A stretch of DNA of 64,000 nucleotides from Roseimicrobium sp. ORNL1 (GCF_011044495.1 NZ_CP049143.1:4650001-4714000); one strand, 5' to 3'. Positions 1 to 8,311 are shown, counted from the first letter of the stretch. Numbers and translations are program-made. The notes: generated by a model from the letters alone, not told the origin.

Positions 1-228
1 ACAGAACGAGCTGTATAAACTCACGAGACGTCTCAACCGAAAAGAGACCGCCGCACTCCATCACCACGCATTCCGCACGACACTCCCCTTCGTGCCATTC
101 GCCCAGTGGATGCATCCATCGATATTTTTTCGATCACGTTCTTCTTAAAAATTGCCTGCGGTTGAATGCCACAGGCCCCTTCCCCGTCGATTCAGATAGA
201 GAGAACAAACAACCCCAAATACTGAATC

Positions 229-1326
229 ATGAAAATTCTACCCCGACCGTTTACGGCGTTGCTGGCGGCCACGATTGCGTTGGCCCTCACTGGCGGCGAC
301 CTGATGGCGGCCAAAAAAGACAAGGACAAGGGCGGCGGCAATGACCGCAAGGGCAAGAAGGAACAGGTGCAGCGACGAAGCGGCGGTGGCGGCGGCGGAG
401 ACCGCAGCCCGCGCGTGGCACATTCCAAGCCCGCTGCTCCGAAACCTGAACATCGTGTGGCGGCTCGCTCCGCGCAGAAGCCGAAAGCAGACAAGCCTTC
501 CTCGCGTGACCGCAAGCATGATACCACCCGCCTGGCCGTGCAGCGCTCCTCGAAGGGACGCGACGACAATGCCCGCAAACGCTCCGAAGATATCGCGCGC
601 CATCAACTGGCGTCCTCCTCGGCTGCCTCCCGGGCCCGCGCTGCTGACGCGAACCGCAAGTCCATCGAACGTTCGCAGAACGTCGCCAAGGCTCGTGAGC
701 GTGGTAACAATGACCGGGATCGTGCCCGTGTCGCCGCAGCCAGCCGCGACGTGAACCGCAATCGTGCGGACGTGCGCCGTGACGTGAGTCGCGACCGCGC
801 TGACGTGCGTCGTGAAATCGACCGTCGCAATATCGGCACCGTGGCGAGCAGTGCGGTGAATCGTGACCGTGACCGTGATGGCGATCGCCGCACGCGTTCC
901 CATCGTGACCGTAGTCACTATACGGAGCGTCATGACCACGATCACAACCACAACTACGACTGGTACCGCAGCAATGGCTACTACTACGACCACGACTACT
1001 ACCGGACCTACCACAGGCACCGCTACTACAACGACAGCCTGGGTGTGTTCCTCTTCTCACTGACGGCACCCCCTGCCTATGTGTATGAGTCCACCCCCTA
1101 TGCGTATGACTCCACGCCCAACTACTACAGTGGGTATGGATATCAAACGCGCGTAGCGGTTCAAGAGGAGCTGGCTCGCGCAGGTTACTATGATGGCACC
1201 CTGGACGGCGTCATCGGACCCGGCACCCGCTCGGCCATCTATGCGTATCAGCAGGACTACGGCTTGTACGCTTCCGGTCAAATCGACGACCAGTTGCTGC
1301 AGTCGCTGGGTCTGACGAGCTACTAA
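229..1326 (+). CDS. Secreted Arg/Asp-rich protein with C-terminal peptidoglycan-binding domain
   Basis: 365 residues. An N-terminal signal peptide (basic start, then a hydrophobic stretch around residues 9-28 ending LMAAKK) sends it out of the cytoplasm. The middle (about 30-235) is low complexity and very rich in Arg, Asp, Ser and Ala, with repeated R-D-x-V-R-R and NRDRDRD units, then a His/Tyr-rich patch. The last 60 residues fit a PG_binding_1 domain (RVAVQEELARAGYYDG then DGVIGPGTRSAIYAYQQDYGL). By family knowledge the tail should bind cell-wall peptidoglycan; the charged middle may be a disordered linker or bind polyanions (inference). It stands alone and is followed by a terminator-like hairpin. 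Confidence 0.85.
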   Translation: MKILPRPFTALLAATIALALTGGDLMAAKKDKDKGGGNDRKGKKEQVQRRSGGGGGGDRSPRVAHSKPAAPKPEHRVAARSAQKPKADKPSSRDRKHDTTRLAVQRSSKGRDDNARKRSEDIARHQLASSSAASRARAADANRKSIERSQNVAKARERGNNDRDRARVAAASRDVNRNRADVRRDVSRDRADVRREIDRRNIGTVASSAVNRDRDRDGDRRTRSHRDRSHYTERHDHDHNHNYDWYRSNGYYYDHDYYRTYHRHRYYNDSLGVFLFSLTAPPAYVYESTPYAYDSTPNYYSGYGYQTRVAVQEELARAGYYDGTLDGVIGPGTRSAIYAYQQDYGLYASGQIDDQLLQSLGLTSY

Positions 1327-1366
1327 CGGCTCATTTCACAGCTATTTCATAAACCCAACATCGCAG

Positions 1367-1399
1367 GGCAGGCGCGGAGACGTGCCTGCCTTGTTTTTG
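1367..1399 (+). terminator. Rho-independent terminator-like hairpin
   Basis: A 7-bp stem GGCAGGC/GCCTGCC with a 10-base loop is followed by TTGTTTTTGTTT. It sits 40 bases after the stop codon of the peptidoglycan-binding protein, as expected for its terminator. Confidence 0.7.
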
Positions 1400-1441
1400 T
1401 TTCTACTCCTCTGTTCAAGAGGACGGTGGTTTGCACATGGG

Positions 1442-1588
1442 ATTCAACACAGAGACACAAAGACACGGAAACACAGAGGATTTGTAGAGAAGGCGAGAGA
1501 GCGCTGTCCGTGACAAAGCTGGCATCCCCTCTGTCTCCCCCTAAAAAAATATCCGTGTCTTTGTGTCTCCGTGTCTCTGTGTTGAAAT
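1442..1588. repeat. Inverted repeat of the 'ctctgtgttgaa' word family (E1)
   Basis: The left arm (1442-1479, beginning ATTCAACACAGAGACAC) and the right arm (1553-1588, ending GTCTCTGTGTTGAAAT) are near reverse complements of about 35 bases. Related words recur at 15424-15470 and 35369-35475. The arms are built from short GTCTCTGTG-like words, so the repeat is internally repetitive too. Confidence 0.8.
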
Positions 1589-1643
1589 CCCTGACACAAA
1601 ACGAAGCTTTCCATTCCCCAACGCGTTCGCTAAACTCGCCCGC

Positions 1644-2537
1644 ATGAACCGCAAACCCGCATCCGAATTCGACCAGGAATTGCTCGATCTCTATGACGAC
1701 TATGCGCACAGCCGCATCGACCGCCGTGGTTTTCTCGACCGTGCCTCGAAGTTTGCCGTGGGCGGCATGACGGCAGCGGCGCTGCTGGAAGCGCTCAGCC
1801 CGAACTACGCTTGGGCGCAGCAGGTACCCAAGGATGATGCACGCATCAAGGCGGAGTATGCCGAGTACGAGTCCCCGAAGGGTGGCGGCAAGATGCGTGG
1901 CTTGCTGGTGACGCCCGCGAATGCGAGCGGGAAGCTGCCGGGCATCATCGTGGTGCATGAGAACCGCGGGCTGAATCCGTACGTCGAGGATGTGGCGCGC
2001 CGCCTGGGTGTCGCAGGTTTTGTGGCCTTCGCGCCGGATGCGCTCACACCACTGGGTGGCTATCCCGGGGATGATGAGAAGGGCAAGGAACTGCAGGCCA
2101 AACGTTCCGGCGACGAGATGGTGGAGGACTTCATTGCCGCAGCGCAGTGGCTGCAGAAGAATCCCGCGTGCGATGGCAAGATCGGCGTGGTGGGCTTCTG
2201 CTTCGGCGGACTGATGGCGAACACCCTGGCCGTACGCATCCCGGATGTGATCAAGGCGGCGGTGCCTTTCTATGGACGCCAGCCTTCCGCAGCGGATGTG
2301 GCGAAGATCAAGGCGCCCCTGCTGCTGCACTATGCGGAGCTGGATACCCGCGTGAATGAGGGCTGGCCCGCGTACGAAGCCGCGCTGAAGGAGAACAACG
2401 TGAAGTACACCGCACATATGTATCCCGGTGCGAACCACGGCTTCCACAACGACACCACTCCCCGCTATGACAAGGCGGCAGCGGAACTCGCGTGGACACG
2501 CACGCTGGAGTTCTTCAACAAAACGCTCAAGGGGTGA
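1644..2537 (+). CDS. Exported dienelactone-hydrolase family protein
   Basis: 297 residues from ATG 1644; an in-frame ATG at 1563 lies in the upstream repeat and is unlikely. The N-terminus has an RRGF motif followed by a hydrophobic stretch ([15 protein letters not shown]), resembling a Tat signal. The alpha/beta hydrolase core shows the family triad: Cys186 in GFCFGG, Asp234 in ELDTR and His265 in GANHGFHND; Glu105 in HENRG is also typical. Family members hydrolyse dienelactones and related esters using the Cys nucleophile; the true substrate cannot be read from the sequence. It is monocistronic, with repeat DNA upstream and a structured non-coding region downstream. Confidence 0.9.
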   Translation: MNRKPASEFDQELLDLYDDYAHSRIDRRGFLDRASKFAVGGMTAAALLEALSPNYAWAQQVPKDDARIKAEYAEYESPKGGGKMRGLLVTPANASGKLPGIIVVHENRGLNPYVEDVARRLGVAGFVAFAPDALTPLGGYPGDDEKGKELQAKRSGDEMVEDFIAAAQWLQKNPACDGKIGVVGFCFGGLMANTLAVRIPDVIKAAVPFYGRQPSAADVAKIKAPLLLHYAELDTRVNEGWPAYEAALKENNVKYTAHMYPGANHGFHNDTTPRYDKAAAELAWTRTLEFFNKTLKG

Positions 2538-2685
2538 GAGCCATGGCTGCGGGCAGAGAGCAGGGGTGTTGTGCGCAGCAGTCAGGGTCCCTTATCTGAG
2601 AGTCTTGTGACATATTCGACACAAACAAATAACCACACCCCGTCATAAAAACGGATTCCACGTTACGCGACGCACTTTTGAGTGC

Positions 2686-2900
2686 GGTGAGCATCATGCT
2701 TTGGCAGGGGGGCCAAACCGGGAGTTCCAAGCATACCTTCCGCTCCAATCCACCTGGGAGGTGGCAGTCAGATTACTCATGTCGCTGGCGGCTGCCACCC
2801 CACGCGGTGATGCTCACGTGCCCAAAAGCGCTCCACGCGAGGAGCTCTATCCCACAGCTCCTGCACATACCGACCTGATTCCGCCACGAGGCATTCGTGG
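2686..2900 (+). ncRNA. Candidate structured RNA: chain of hairpins with two competing stems
   Basis: No convincing gene lies between 2538 and 3369. Within it are several perfect stems: 2687-2696 with 2808-2817 (GTGAGCATCA/TGATGCTCAC, a closing helix); 2701-2705 with 2712-2716; 2750-2755 with 2759-2764 (CCACCT/AGGTGG); 2760-2767 with 2792-2799 (GGTGGCAG/CTGCCACC), which excludes the previous hairpin; 2840-2846 with 2856-2862 (AGGAGCT/AGCTCCT); and 2884-2889 with 2895-2900 (CCACGA/TCGTGG). I looked for RNase P, tmRNA, SRP and common riboswitch signatures and saw none. The strand is uncertain because palindromic stems read both ways; + is given because the next + gene is downstream. Confidence 0.4.
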
Positions 2901-3369
2901 TGAGATCCTTAAGGTTTTACCCGCGCACAGAGGATGCCAGCCCAACCTTTTTAGTTCCACATACCGTTTAGGATGAAGAAGTAACGCCAGCAGGCCACTT
3001 ACCCCTCTCAAAGATGGAGGCGGGAAGGGAGAGGGATTTTGCCCAAAATTGCAAGCAGGCAGCTCAGGATGCCACCCAACGGCAAAACGATTGCCCCTTA
3101 TTGCAACCATCACATCCTGTGGTAGAATCGCCACTTTGCGCTTTAGAAGGAGCTAAATCAAACACCTAAACCATCGCAACTCTTTGGTTTTCAATATGGA
3201 ATGTAGCACGAGAGAAGGTTTTCAGAGCGGTCTACTGTGTTTGGGTATCCTACCGTGTGGCTCAAACTTCTGCTCTTCTGTCTTGCAAAATGCATCAAAT
3301 TAACTTTTATTCAGTAAAGAATGGTGCAATCGCGGGCACTAGGGCATAATGCACAAAACCTCGAAATAA
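2901..3369. other. Gene-free stretch upstream of the small-gene zone
   Basis: I see no credible coding frame here. AAGGTT near 2910 can pair with AACCTT before TTT near 2949, a possible end for the structured element upstream. From about 3180 the base composition becomes clearly more AT-rich than the rest of the window, which fits a promoter region for the small gene at 3370. Confidence 0.4.
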
Positions 3370-3564
3370 ATGACGGACACAAAGCCCACCGAACTTCAAC
3401 ACGCCAAGTGGCGGGTGAACTTCCTCAAGCGCCTGCTCAACACCCACCGTGTTGTCCGTTACATGGACGTCGAGGCTTGGATGTCCCAGGAGGCGGACTT
3501 CCTGCATCGACTGCAGAGGGCTGAGGCCGCGCTCGACACCTTGGAGAAGCAGTGCACAGGCTGA
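3370..3564 (+). CDS. Small hypothetical protein, helical and charged
   Basis: 64 residues, no recognised domain. The sequence is rich in Lys, Arg, Glu and Leu (AKWRVNFLKRLLNTHR, RLQRAEAALDTLEKQ) and is predicted by eye to be alpha-helical, possibly a short coiled coil at the C-terminus. It opens a group of small genes between 3.3 and 6.6 kb. The word GGGCACTAG occurs about 30 bases before this start and about 50 bases before the next small gene, a possible shared upstream element. Confidence 0.5.
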   Translation: MTDTKPTELQHAKWRVNFLKRLLNTHRVVRYMDVEAWMSQEADFLHRLQRAEAALDTLEKQCTG

Positions 3565-3658
3565 CGGACCAGCTGGATTAGCAGTCCGGGTCTCAAATTT
3601 GAAACAATTGGGCACTAGACAATTTTGCGCATGAACTGCAATATCTGCTCATCGACGC

Positions 3659-3877
3659 ATGAAGGTGTACCACGTGACCATGAATGCTGGCGGCATCGTC
3701 CGACTCGGGGCCGATCGGTACACTGCTGATGGCAAGGTGAGATTCTATCAGGGAAACATCCTCCACTCGGAGTTCCCCACGGAAGAGGTGAGCGCCATCA
3801 GCGAAGAGCAGGAGGAAGCTGCGACGCCAGGTCTGGTGATGACCGATCTCGTGCTTTTCGGCGGCAGTCGCTCCTAG
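3659..3877 (+). CDS. Small hypothetical protein (YHV/YHI-type small family, copy 1)
   Basis: 72 residues, unknown function. It starts MKVYHVTMNAGG and ends its core with EEVSAISEE. The same pattern ([KR]-x-Y-[HK]-[IV] at the start, a central short beta-like segment, then V-x-x-I with acidic residues) appears in the small genes at 5997 and 6392, so the three look like diverged members of one family of compact beta-rich proteins (inference from hand alignment). No signal peptide or membrane segment. Confidence 0.55.
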   Translation: MKVYHVTMNAGGIVRLGADRYTADGKVRFYQGNILHSEFPTEEVSAISEEQEEAATPGLVMTDLVLFGGSRS

Positions 3878-3963
3878 TCCCAGGCCGGGCCACATCAGCA
3901 GCCGGATGGACGCGTGCTTCTGACTTGGCCACGGACCAAGGCTCACCCAAGTCACACGCCCAC

Positions 3964-4359
3964 TCAGGGAAACCGGGAGCCACCGCCCTCCTCCTCGTCA
4001 TCCTCACTCTCTTCGAGAAGATTCTCCAAGGGGTCCAGTGGGCCGATGGGCGGAGGAAACCCCTGACCCATCCTGCCTGCTGGCGAGATGGGGCCATCGC
4101 GATCGCGATTGTGATGGGACTCATCTTCGTCGCTGTAGGCGTAAGCCAGATCCTCCGGCGTGATGCGCCCCGCCTCATCCAGGGTCTCCAGTACCTTGAA
4201 GGCAAATCCGGGCGTGATACGGAAGGCATCCGCATCTGCGATGGCCATGTGTATCATCGCCGCATTATGCTCCGTGAGCTGGGCCACCTCACCCAGGGTC
4301 AGGATGGTACCGACCGGACAGAGGAGCTCCTCGGGCGACTTGAGGGTTTCGAAGTACAT
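3964..4359 (-). CDS. Hypothetical protein with acidic C-terminal tail
   Basis: 131 residues, no recognised domain. The N-terminal 70 residues look folded (MYFETLKSPEELLCPVGTIL, LTLGEVAQLTEHNAAMIHMA), followed by a Ser/Asp/Gly/Pro-rich region and a strongly acidic tail (ENLLEESEDDEEEGGG). Codon third positions are GC-rich as in neighbouring real genes, while the overlapping + frames look random. It starts 6 bases after the stop of the small gene 4366-4536 on the same strand, so the two probably form an operon. Confidence 0.65.
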   Translation of the reverse strand: MYFETLKSPEELLCPVGTILTLGEVAQLTEHNAAMIHMAIADADAFRITPGFAFKVLETLDEAGRITPEDLAYAYSDEDESHHNRDRDGPISPAGRMGQGFPPPIGPLDPLENLLEESEDDEEEGGGSRFP

Positions 4360-4365
4360 GGCACG

Positions 4366-4536
4366 TCACCTGTCCCCTCTATCTCCCTCGCCTGGTGAGG
4401 ACTTGTGCTTCGCGTGCTGGCGGCGGTCCGTTTTCATCGAGCGACCCATGTCATCGCTCTCGCTGAATTGGCCTTCCTTCGTCCGGCGTTGGAAGCGCTT
4501 GTCGCCCTTGTGCGGTTCGTTGAGTTCTCGTTTCAT
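4366..4536 (-). CDS. Very small basic hypothetical protein, first gene of a two-gene unit
   Basis: 56 residues: it begins MKRELNEPHKGDKRFQRR, continues with TKEGQFSESDDMGRSMKTDRR and ends GEGDRGDR. The pattern GDKR-[YF]-x-R-R ... EGxF ... GRS-x-x-x-DRR ... GxGDRGD resembles, from memory, a widespread family of about 55-60 residue proteins of unknown function; a database search would settle this. Very high Arg/Lys/Asp content and no membrane segment. Only 6 bases separate its stop from the next start (4359). Confidence 0.65.
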   Translation of the reverse strand: MKRELNEPHKGDKRFQRRTKEGQFSESDDMGRSMKTDRRQHAKHKSSPGEGDRGDR

Positions 4537-4672
4537 GAACTCTGGATCGCATCATTGGAATCATCTGGACCCCCGTGCAAGTTGCCCTCATTGAGCATCT
4601 ACCCGCGCGCGGTGTCTGCTACACCCCTGCCCTACCGCCACTCTGGCGATACGATAGCGCCCCTCTAACATA

Positions 4673-4897
4673 ATGATGGATAATCACAAAGCCGTCTCCG
4701 CCTCGCACATTGCACACATCTGCATGCAACTTCATGCACCAAATGGATTCACCTTGGGTGAAGCCCTCTCCGCAGTAGGCGATGCATCCCCGGGTCTCAT
4801 CCTCGGATTCACCTCCTGCTGGACTGCCCTGCGCAACCAAGGAAAAATCCGCCTCATCTGCGGCGAGCCCGCGCGCTACGCGTATGCGGGGAAATAG
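4673..4897 (+). CDS. Small hypothetical protein
   Basis: 74 residues, unknown. It begins MMDNHKAVSASHIAHICMQ and ends EPARYAYAGK. A mostly helical N-terminal half is followed by segments (WTALRNQGKIRLICGE) that resemble the recognition region and wing of a small winged-helix fold, but this is only an impression. No close neighbour on the same strand. Confidence 0.5.
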   Translation: MMDNHKAVSASHIAHICMQLHAPNGFTLGEALSAVGDASPGLILGFTSCWTALRNQGKIRLICGEPARYAYAGK

Positions 4898-5075
4898 ATG
4901 AATTCATAAGATAAGCAAGCCGCGCACAGATGGCATGACGCGGTTGAGGCCCTCCTCATCAGCACCTGAGAGGCGCGATGCTGCGGGCGAACCCAGTGAT
5001 TTATTTGGTGCCGCATGGCGATGAATTCTCGCGAGCGGGTTCCACGTTGTGCGTTACGGAGTCACCCACGTTCTC

Positions 5076-5297
5076 TCATCCGGCAGAAGACAGATCCGGC
5101 ATCTCGCTCCATTCCACGGGAAACTTTCCCAGCGCCTCCCGCGCCTCCTCCAGACGCGCGTGGCAATCACGGTACTCCGGCGTGTCCACCCCGTGGGAGC
5201 CTGGCCATCCCCGAGCAATCGCGGCAGCAATGGTCGCGCACTTCAAGCGCCAGCGCGCCATGCGGTAAGCTTCGAGGTTTTCAGGGCTGGGCTCCAT
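5076..5297 (-). CDS. Small hypothetical protein
   Basis: 73 residues from the ATG at 5297 (MEPSPENLEAYRMARWR); an upstream in-frame ATG at 5357 would add 20 residues of low coding quality. Helical, with Ala/Arg-rich segments and a C-terminal HARLEEAREALGKFPVEW helix. No recognised domain. It lies alone on the minus strand between small + genes. Confidence 0.45.
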   Translation of the reverse strand: MEPSPENLEAYRMARWRLKCATIAAAIARGWPGSHGVDTPEYRDCHARLEEAREALGKFPVEWSEMPDLSSAG

Positions 5298-5484
5298 GTG
5301 GATGCAGATGCGACTCAGATGCAGAAATCTCACGTGCGTAAGGATGAGGCACGTCATAGACCGGAAATATCGTGTGCCTATTCACCCCTGCACCATGACT
5401 TTCGTGTGAATATGAATGTTCCAAAACGCGCAGATAACGTGCCGAAAAAGGGCCGTGGGCCGGTTTTACGAAGGGGAAGCGTAT

Positions 5485-5508
5485 CGATATATTCATTTGA
5501 ATATATCG
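5485..5508. promoter_or_regulatory. AT-rich palindrome, operator-like
   Basis: Perfect 11-bp arms (CGATATATTCA/TGAATATATCG) separated by two bases. The palindrome is much more AT-rich than the surrounding DNA and lies 148 bases before the AraC-like fragment at 5656. The size and symmetry suit a dimeric regulator, but which protein binds is unknown. The region 5298-5655 otherwise holds no supported gene. Confidence 0.45.
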
Positions 5509-5655
5509 TAAAGGCTGCCCGCAAAGCGTTATCACTCCGCAATTTCCGCACACTTTCCCCAGTGAGCGAGCCTATTTTGTCTGCCATTGCAAAAAAAGTG
5601 CGATATTAACAACATTGTTAATGGCGCAGCGGGGCAAGTCGGGAACCTTTGCATT

Positions 5656-5898
5656 ATGCAGTTGTCAGAATTTGAAATGCAAGCCGCTGAGCGCATCGCC
5701 AACCTCATCCAAAGAAGGCCCAAGCTGGGCGATGACGAAGCGGCGCTGGCATGCCTTGTGGGCATGACGCCCTACCACCTGACTCGATGCTTCCTGCAGT
5801 ACCACGGTGCCTCCCTCCGCCAGTTCGCCCACGACACCCACCGCGACTCTGACCGATGCCAGAAGGCCACCGCAGACTGGGTGTTGCTGGCGCTGTAG
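5656..5898 (+). CDS. Truncated AraC-type helix-turn-helix protein
   Basis: 80 residues from ATG 5656 (MQLSEFEMQAAERI). Residues about 12-52 match the first half of an AraC/XylS DNA-binding domain (IANLIQRRP, then LACLVGMTPYHLTRCFLQYHG, then SLRQFA). A complete domain has two such motifs in about 100 residues; here the reading frame leaves the family after the first motif and ends soon after. It may be a remnant or an unusual single-motif protein. An upstream TTG in frame (5587) is possible. Confidence 0.55.
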   Translation: MQLSEFEMQAAERIANLIQRRPKLGDDEAALACLVGMTPYHLTRCFLQYHGASLRQFAHDTHRDSDRCQKATADWVLLAL

Positions 5899-5996
5899 TC
5901 GTGTCGTTGAAAGCGGGATGGAGGAAGGCCACTCCCGCAGCGGACAAACGCTGCCCCGTCCGCAGACCCTTGGCACACCGATACTCTTTGGGTGCC

Positions 5997-6194
5997 ATGA
6001 AAAAATACCACATCACGTTGACCATTGGAGTGTCGACTTATTTGGACGCCGAAGCGTGGAGCCAGCGCGACTCGGCGATCTGTTTCATGAATCACGGCCA
6101 GATTGTCGCTTGGTACGCCCGCGCCACGGTGCGCAAGATTGAGGACTGCACGCACGGACCACCGTGCAAATCTGAGTACCAGGCGGCAGCTTAG
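5997..6194 (+). CDS. Small hypothetical protein (YHV/YHI-type small family, copy 2)
   Basis: 65 residues from ATG 5997: MKKYHITLTIGVSTYLDAEAW at the start, then MNHGQIVAWYARATVRKIED. It aligns by eye with the products at 3659 and 6392 (Y-H-[IV] start, a central G-[QN]-I strand, V-x-x-I near the end). The last residues (HGPPCKSEYQAAA) look like a disordered tail. Function unknown; no signal peptide. Confidence 0.55.
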   Translation: MKKYHITLTIGVSTYLDAEAWSQRDSAICFMNHGQIVAWYARATVRKIEDCTHGPPCKSEYQAAA

Positions 6195-6391
6195 CGACAC
6201 GTGAGCGCTTCCACGTTCCATAGCGGAACCACCACGGTGGCTCGCCCGCTCGCAACCTCCGGAAGAAACAGAGCAAGAAATCACCTTCGATGGGTCTTCG
6301 TCGGAGCGCACGGGTTGAATAAACATCCTGCTCAACGTTGCTCAATCTCAGCATTGCCATCGCAAGCTGGATGTGAGACACTGGGCCTTGG

Positions 6392-6589
6392 ATGACCAGG
6401 AAATATAAAATCCTGCACCAGGATGGCACCAGTTTCGAGGCCGAGGGGGAGCTCTCGGAGTGGAACGGGAGGCGCGTGGTGCTGGACGGCGAGGGCAAGC
6501 CTTGGCTGCTGCTGGTGGACAGCGATATCGTCACGGAGATGGGAGCGGAAGAGGCACGCGAAGTGATTCTGGTAGGGCACGGCTCGTGA
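6392..6589 (+). CDS. Small hypothetical protein (YHV/YHI-type small family, copy 3)
   Basis: 65 residues. It begins MTRKYKILHQDGTSFEAEG and shows alternating hydrophobic/polar segments (RRVVLDG, PWLLLVDSDIV), suggesting a small beta-barrel or beta-sheet protein. The overall pattern resembles the small genes at 3659 and 5997. No known domain. It is the last gene before a 345-base gap. Confidence 0.55.
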   Translation: MTRKYKILHQDGTSFEAEGELSEWNGRRVVLDGEGKPWLLLVDSDIVTEMGAEEAREVILVGHGS

Positions 6590-6934
6590 TGAAGCGCGAA
6601 GTGGAGAGAGCCGCCGGACACCGGTGACACGGCCTGATGCCACGCTCAGCCAAGCATCCGCCACGCTGCGACCAAACATGCAATCCGGGGCGAAGATTTG
6701 GCCTGCCTCACCTACCAGCCCTTTCCCGAACTCCCTGCCATCGAAGCCCTTGGAAATGAACCCTGTGGACGACAGCGACCGGAGTGTCCGCGGTATGCGC
6801 CGGTTTCCGAAGCTTCCGGCGATACTCCCCAGACGGAAACGGTGGGCCGGACCGCGCAGCTCCCGGTAGCAGCCTATGCGATGTGGTGATGCAGCAGCGC
6901 ATCTTGCGCAAGGTGTTCCGTCCCTGTCGCGGCC
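6590..6934. other. Gene-free stretch
   Basis: No frame here has a credible protein composition, and I see no repeat family or strong hairpin. It separates the small-gene zone from the minus-strand gene ending at 6935, so it may hold a terminator region for both sides. Confidence 0.4.
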
Positions 6935-8311
6935 CTACCTCCCGCCCTGCAGTTCCCGCAGCATCTCCACCACGGCATCCACCATGCGCTCGCCGGTACC
7001 GGGTTCGGCATAGCTGTGAAATCCCGTCCACACCTGGTAGCCACCCAGCTGGAAGGCATCCTGGTCCGGGATGTAGCCTATCCAATCATTCGCCAGCTCG
7101 GCGATATACGTGTGGCGAAAGGGTGAGCGGTTCTTGATATCCAGCCCCAGCTTGGTGAAGAACTCCGCCGGCACACCCACCATCGCCACGTCTCCTATTA
7201 CCATGGCCTGTATCCACGTCGTGCACTCCTGCCCCTGCATCGGCCCGAGTTCCTTCCGCATGTTCCGGAAGACACGAGCCGTATCCTCCGCGCGTGTCGG
7301 AATGCGTTTCTGGCAGTAGTTCGTGACCGCAGCCTCCTCACGCGCTTCATCGAACTGGCGCACCTTGAAAGTGAAGGACCGCTTCATCGCAGCGATGCGA
7401 TGCACCTCGCGTGGCTGCGCTCGTGCGAGTGTCTCACTCACGCTCTGCTTCATCTTCGTGATGGCGGTGAGCGAGGGCACAAAGAGATTGTGCGTGGAGC
7501 CAGAGGCGCCTTCCAGGAAGGAGACCACACCGCCCATGTCCTGCTCCAGCTCCTGCGCCGCGAGACCGTAGAAGGAAGGCGAGCGCTTCCCACCCGCGCG
7601 CAGACCGATGGTGTGTGTGGAGTGATTAAACATCAGCGCGAGCAGTTTCCCCGAGCCATCGCGAAAGGCGAATACCGGCAGCTCCGGGTCGAAGGGACCG
7701 GTGGGCCGCACAAAGTCGCCACGCTCACCCGTCCAGTAGATGGTGCCGTCCGAGAGCATCTGCCTGCTGTTCTGCCCGATGGTGTCCTCATGCCCCAGTG
7801 CGAAGTGAAACTGGCAGTCCTCCTTCTCCTTCGCGAGATTCGCATCCGCCTTCTGAACTGCTTCGAGTACCTTCTTCTGCACTTCCTTGCAGAAGGTCTC
7901 GTTGCGTCCGTAGCCGTGCACCTTCACCGTGCTCGGCGCGTGATGTGTGTGCGTGCAGTTGATGAGCACGTGCGACGCGGGAATGCCGGTGGTCTTTTCA
8001 ATCTCCGCCACTACGGGATCCAGCAGGTCCCGCGTGATCATGAGGATATCACACGCCACGATCGCCACCTTCGGATGCGGTGCCTTCTCCAGCACCACCG
8101 CCACCGCGCGCAGCTCTCCTTCTTGCCCCATCGCCTTTCCAGGGAGAATACTGCCCGCGATTTCCATGGAGTCATCCGCCACGAAACTCACCGCTGCTGC
8201 ACCCACGCGCAGACCGGGAGGTGTGGACTTCGCGTGGCTCGCGAGAGGCACACTCGCGAAGAACAACGTGCCAAGCAACAGCGGGAAGAAGCAGCGGGAG
8301 TTCGTCATCAT
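6935..8311 (-). CDS. Secreted neutral/alkaline ceramidase-like protein
   Basis: 458 residues with a signal peptide (CFFPLLLGTLFFASVPLASHAKS). The body matches the N-terminal domain of neutral/alkaline non-lysosomal ceramidase-like proteins: VGAAAVSFVADD at the start, VAIVACDILMITRDL, INCTHTHHAPST (the paired His of the metal site), NHSTHTIGLR, and GDVAMVGVPAEFF near the end. Verified ceramidases cleave the amide of ceramide using zinc, but many bacterial homologues have unknown substrates. It follows the PIG-L gene with a 4-base overlap (8308-8311), so the two are probably translated together. Confidence 0.8.
   Translation of the reverse strand: MMTNSRCFFPLLLGTLFFASVPLASHAKSTPPGLRVGAAAVSFVADDSMEIAGSILPGKAMGQEGELRAVAVVLEKAPHPKVAIVACDILMITRDLLDPVVAEIEKTTGIPASHVLINCTHTHHAPSTVKVHGYGRNETFCKEVQKKVLEAVQKADANLAKEKEDCQFHFALGHEDTIGQNSRQMLSDGTIYWTGERGDFVRPTGPFDPELPVFAFRDGSGKLLALMFNHSTHTIGLRAGGKRSPSFYGLAAQELEQDMGGVVSFLEGASGSTHNLFVPSLTAITKMKQSVSETLARAQPREVHRIAAMKRSFTFKVRQFDEAREEAAVTNYCQKRIPTRAEDTARVFRNMRKELGPMQGQECTTWIQAMVIGDVAMVGVPAEFFTKLGLDIKNRSPFRHTYIAELANDWIGYIPDQDAFQLGGYQVWTGFHSYAEPGTGERMVDAVVEMLRELQGGR

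Noticed and set aside
238-1069. Two long minus-strand frames opposite the first gene
   Set aside because: Val/Ala/His- or Arg/Gly/His-rich translations caused by Arg/Asp-codon repeats on the + strand.
1442-1588. CRISPR-like array in the word repeats
   Set aside because: The arms are inverted, not direct spaced repeats, and no cas gene is near.
2701-2976. 91-codon + frame in the structured RNA region
   Set aside because: Made of hairpin DNA; random-looking composition and no conserved pattern.
3610-3640. Possible sigma-54 promoter (GGCAC...TTGC) before the small gene at 3659
   Set aside because: The spacing between the GG and GC elements is 14 rather than 10 bases.
5378-5587. 69-codon minus frame over the palindrome
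   Set aside because: Low coding quality, overlaps the operator-like site and shows no domain.
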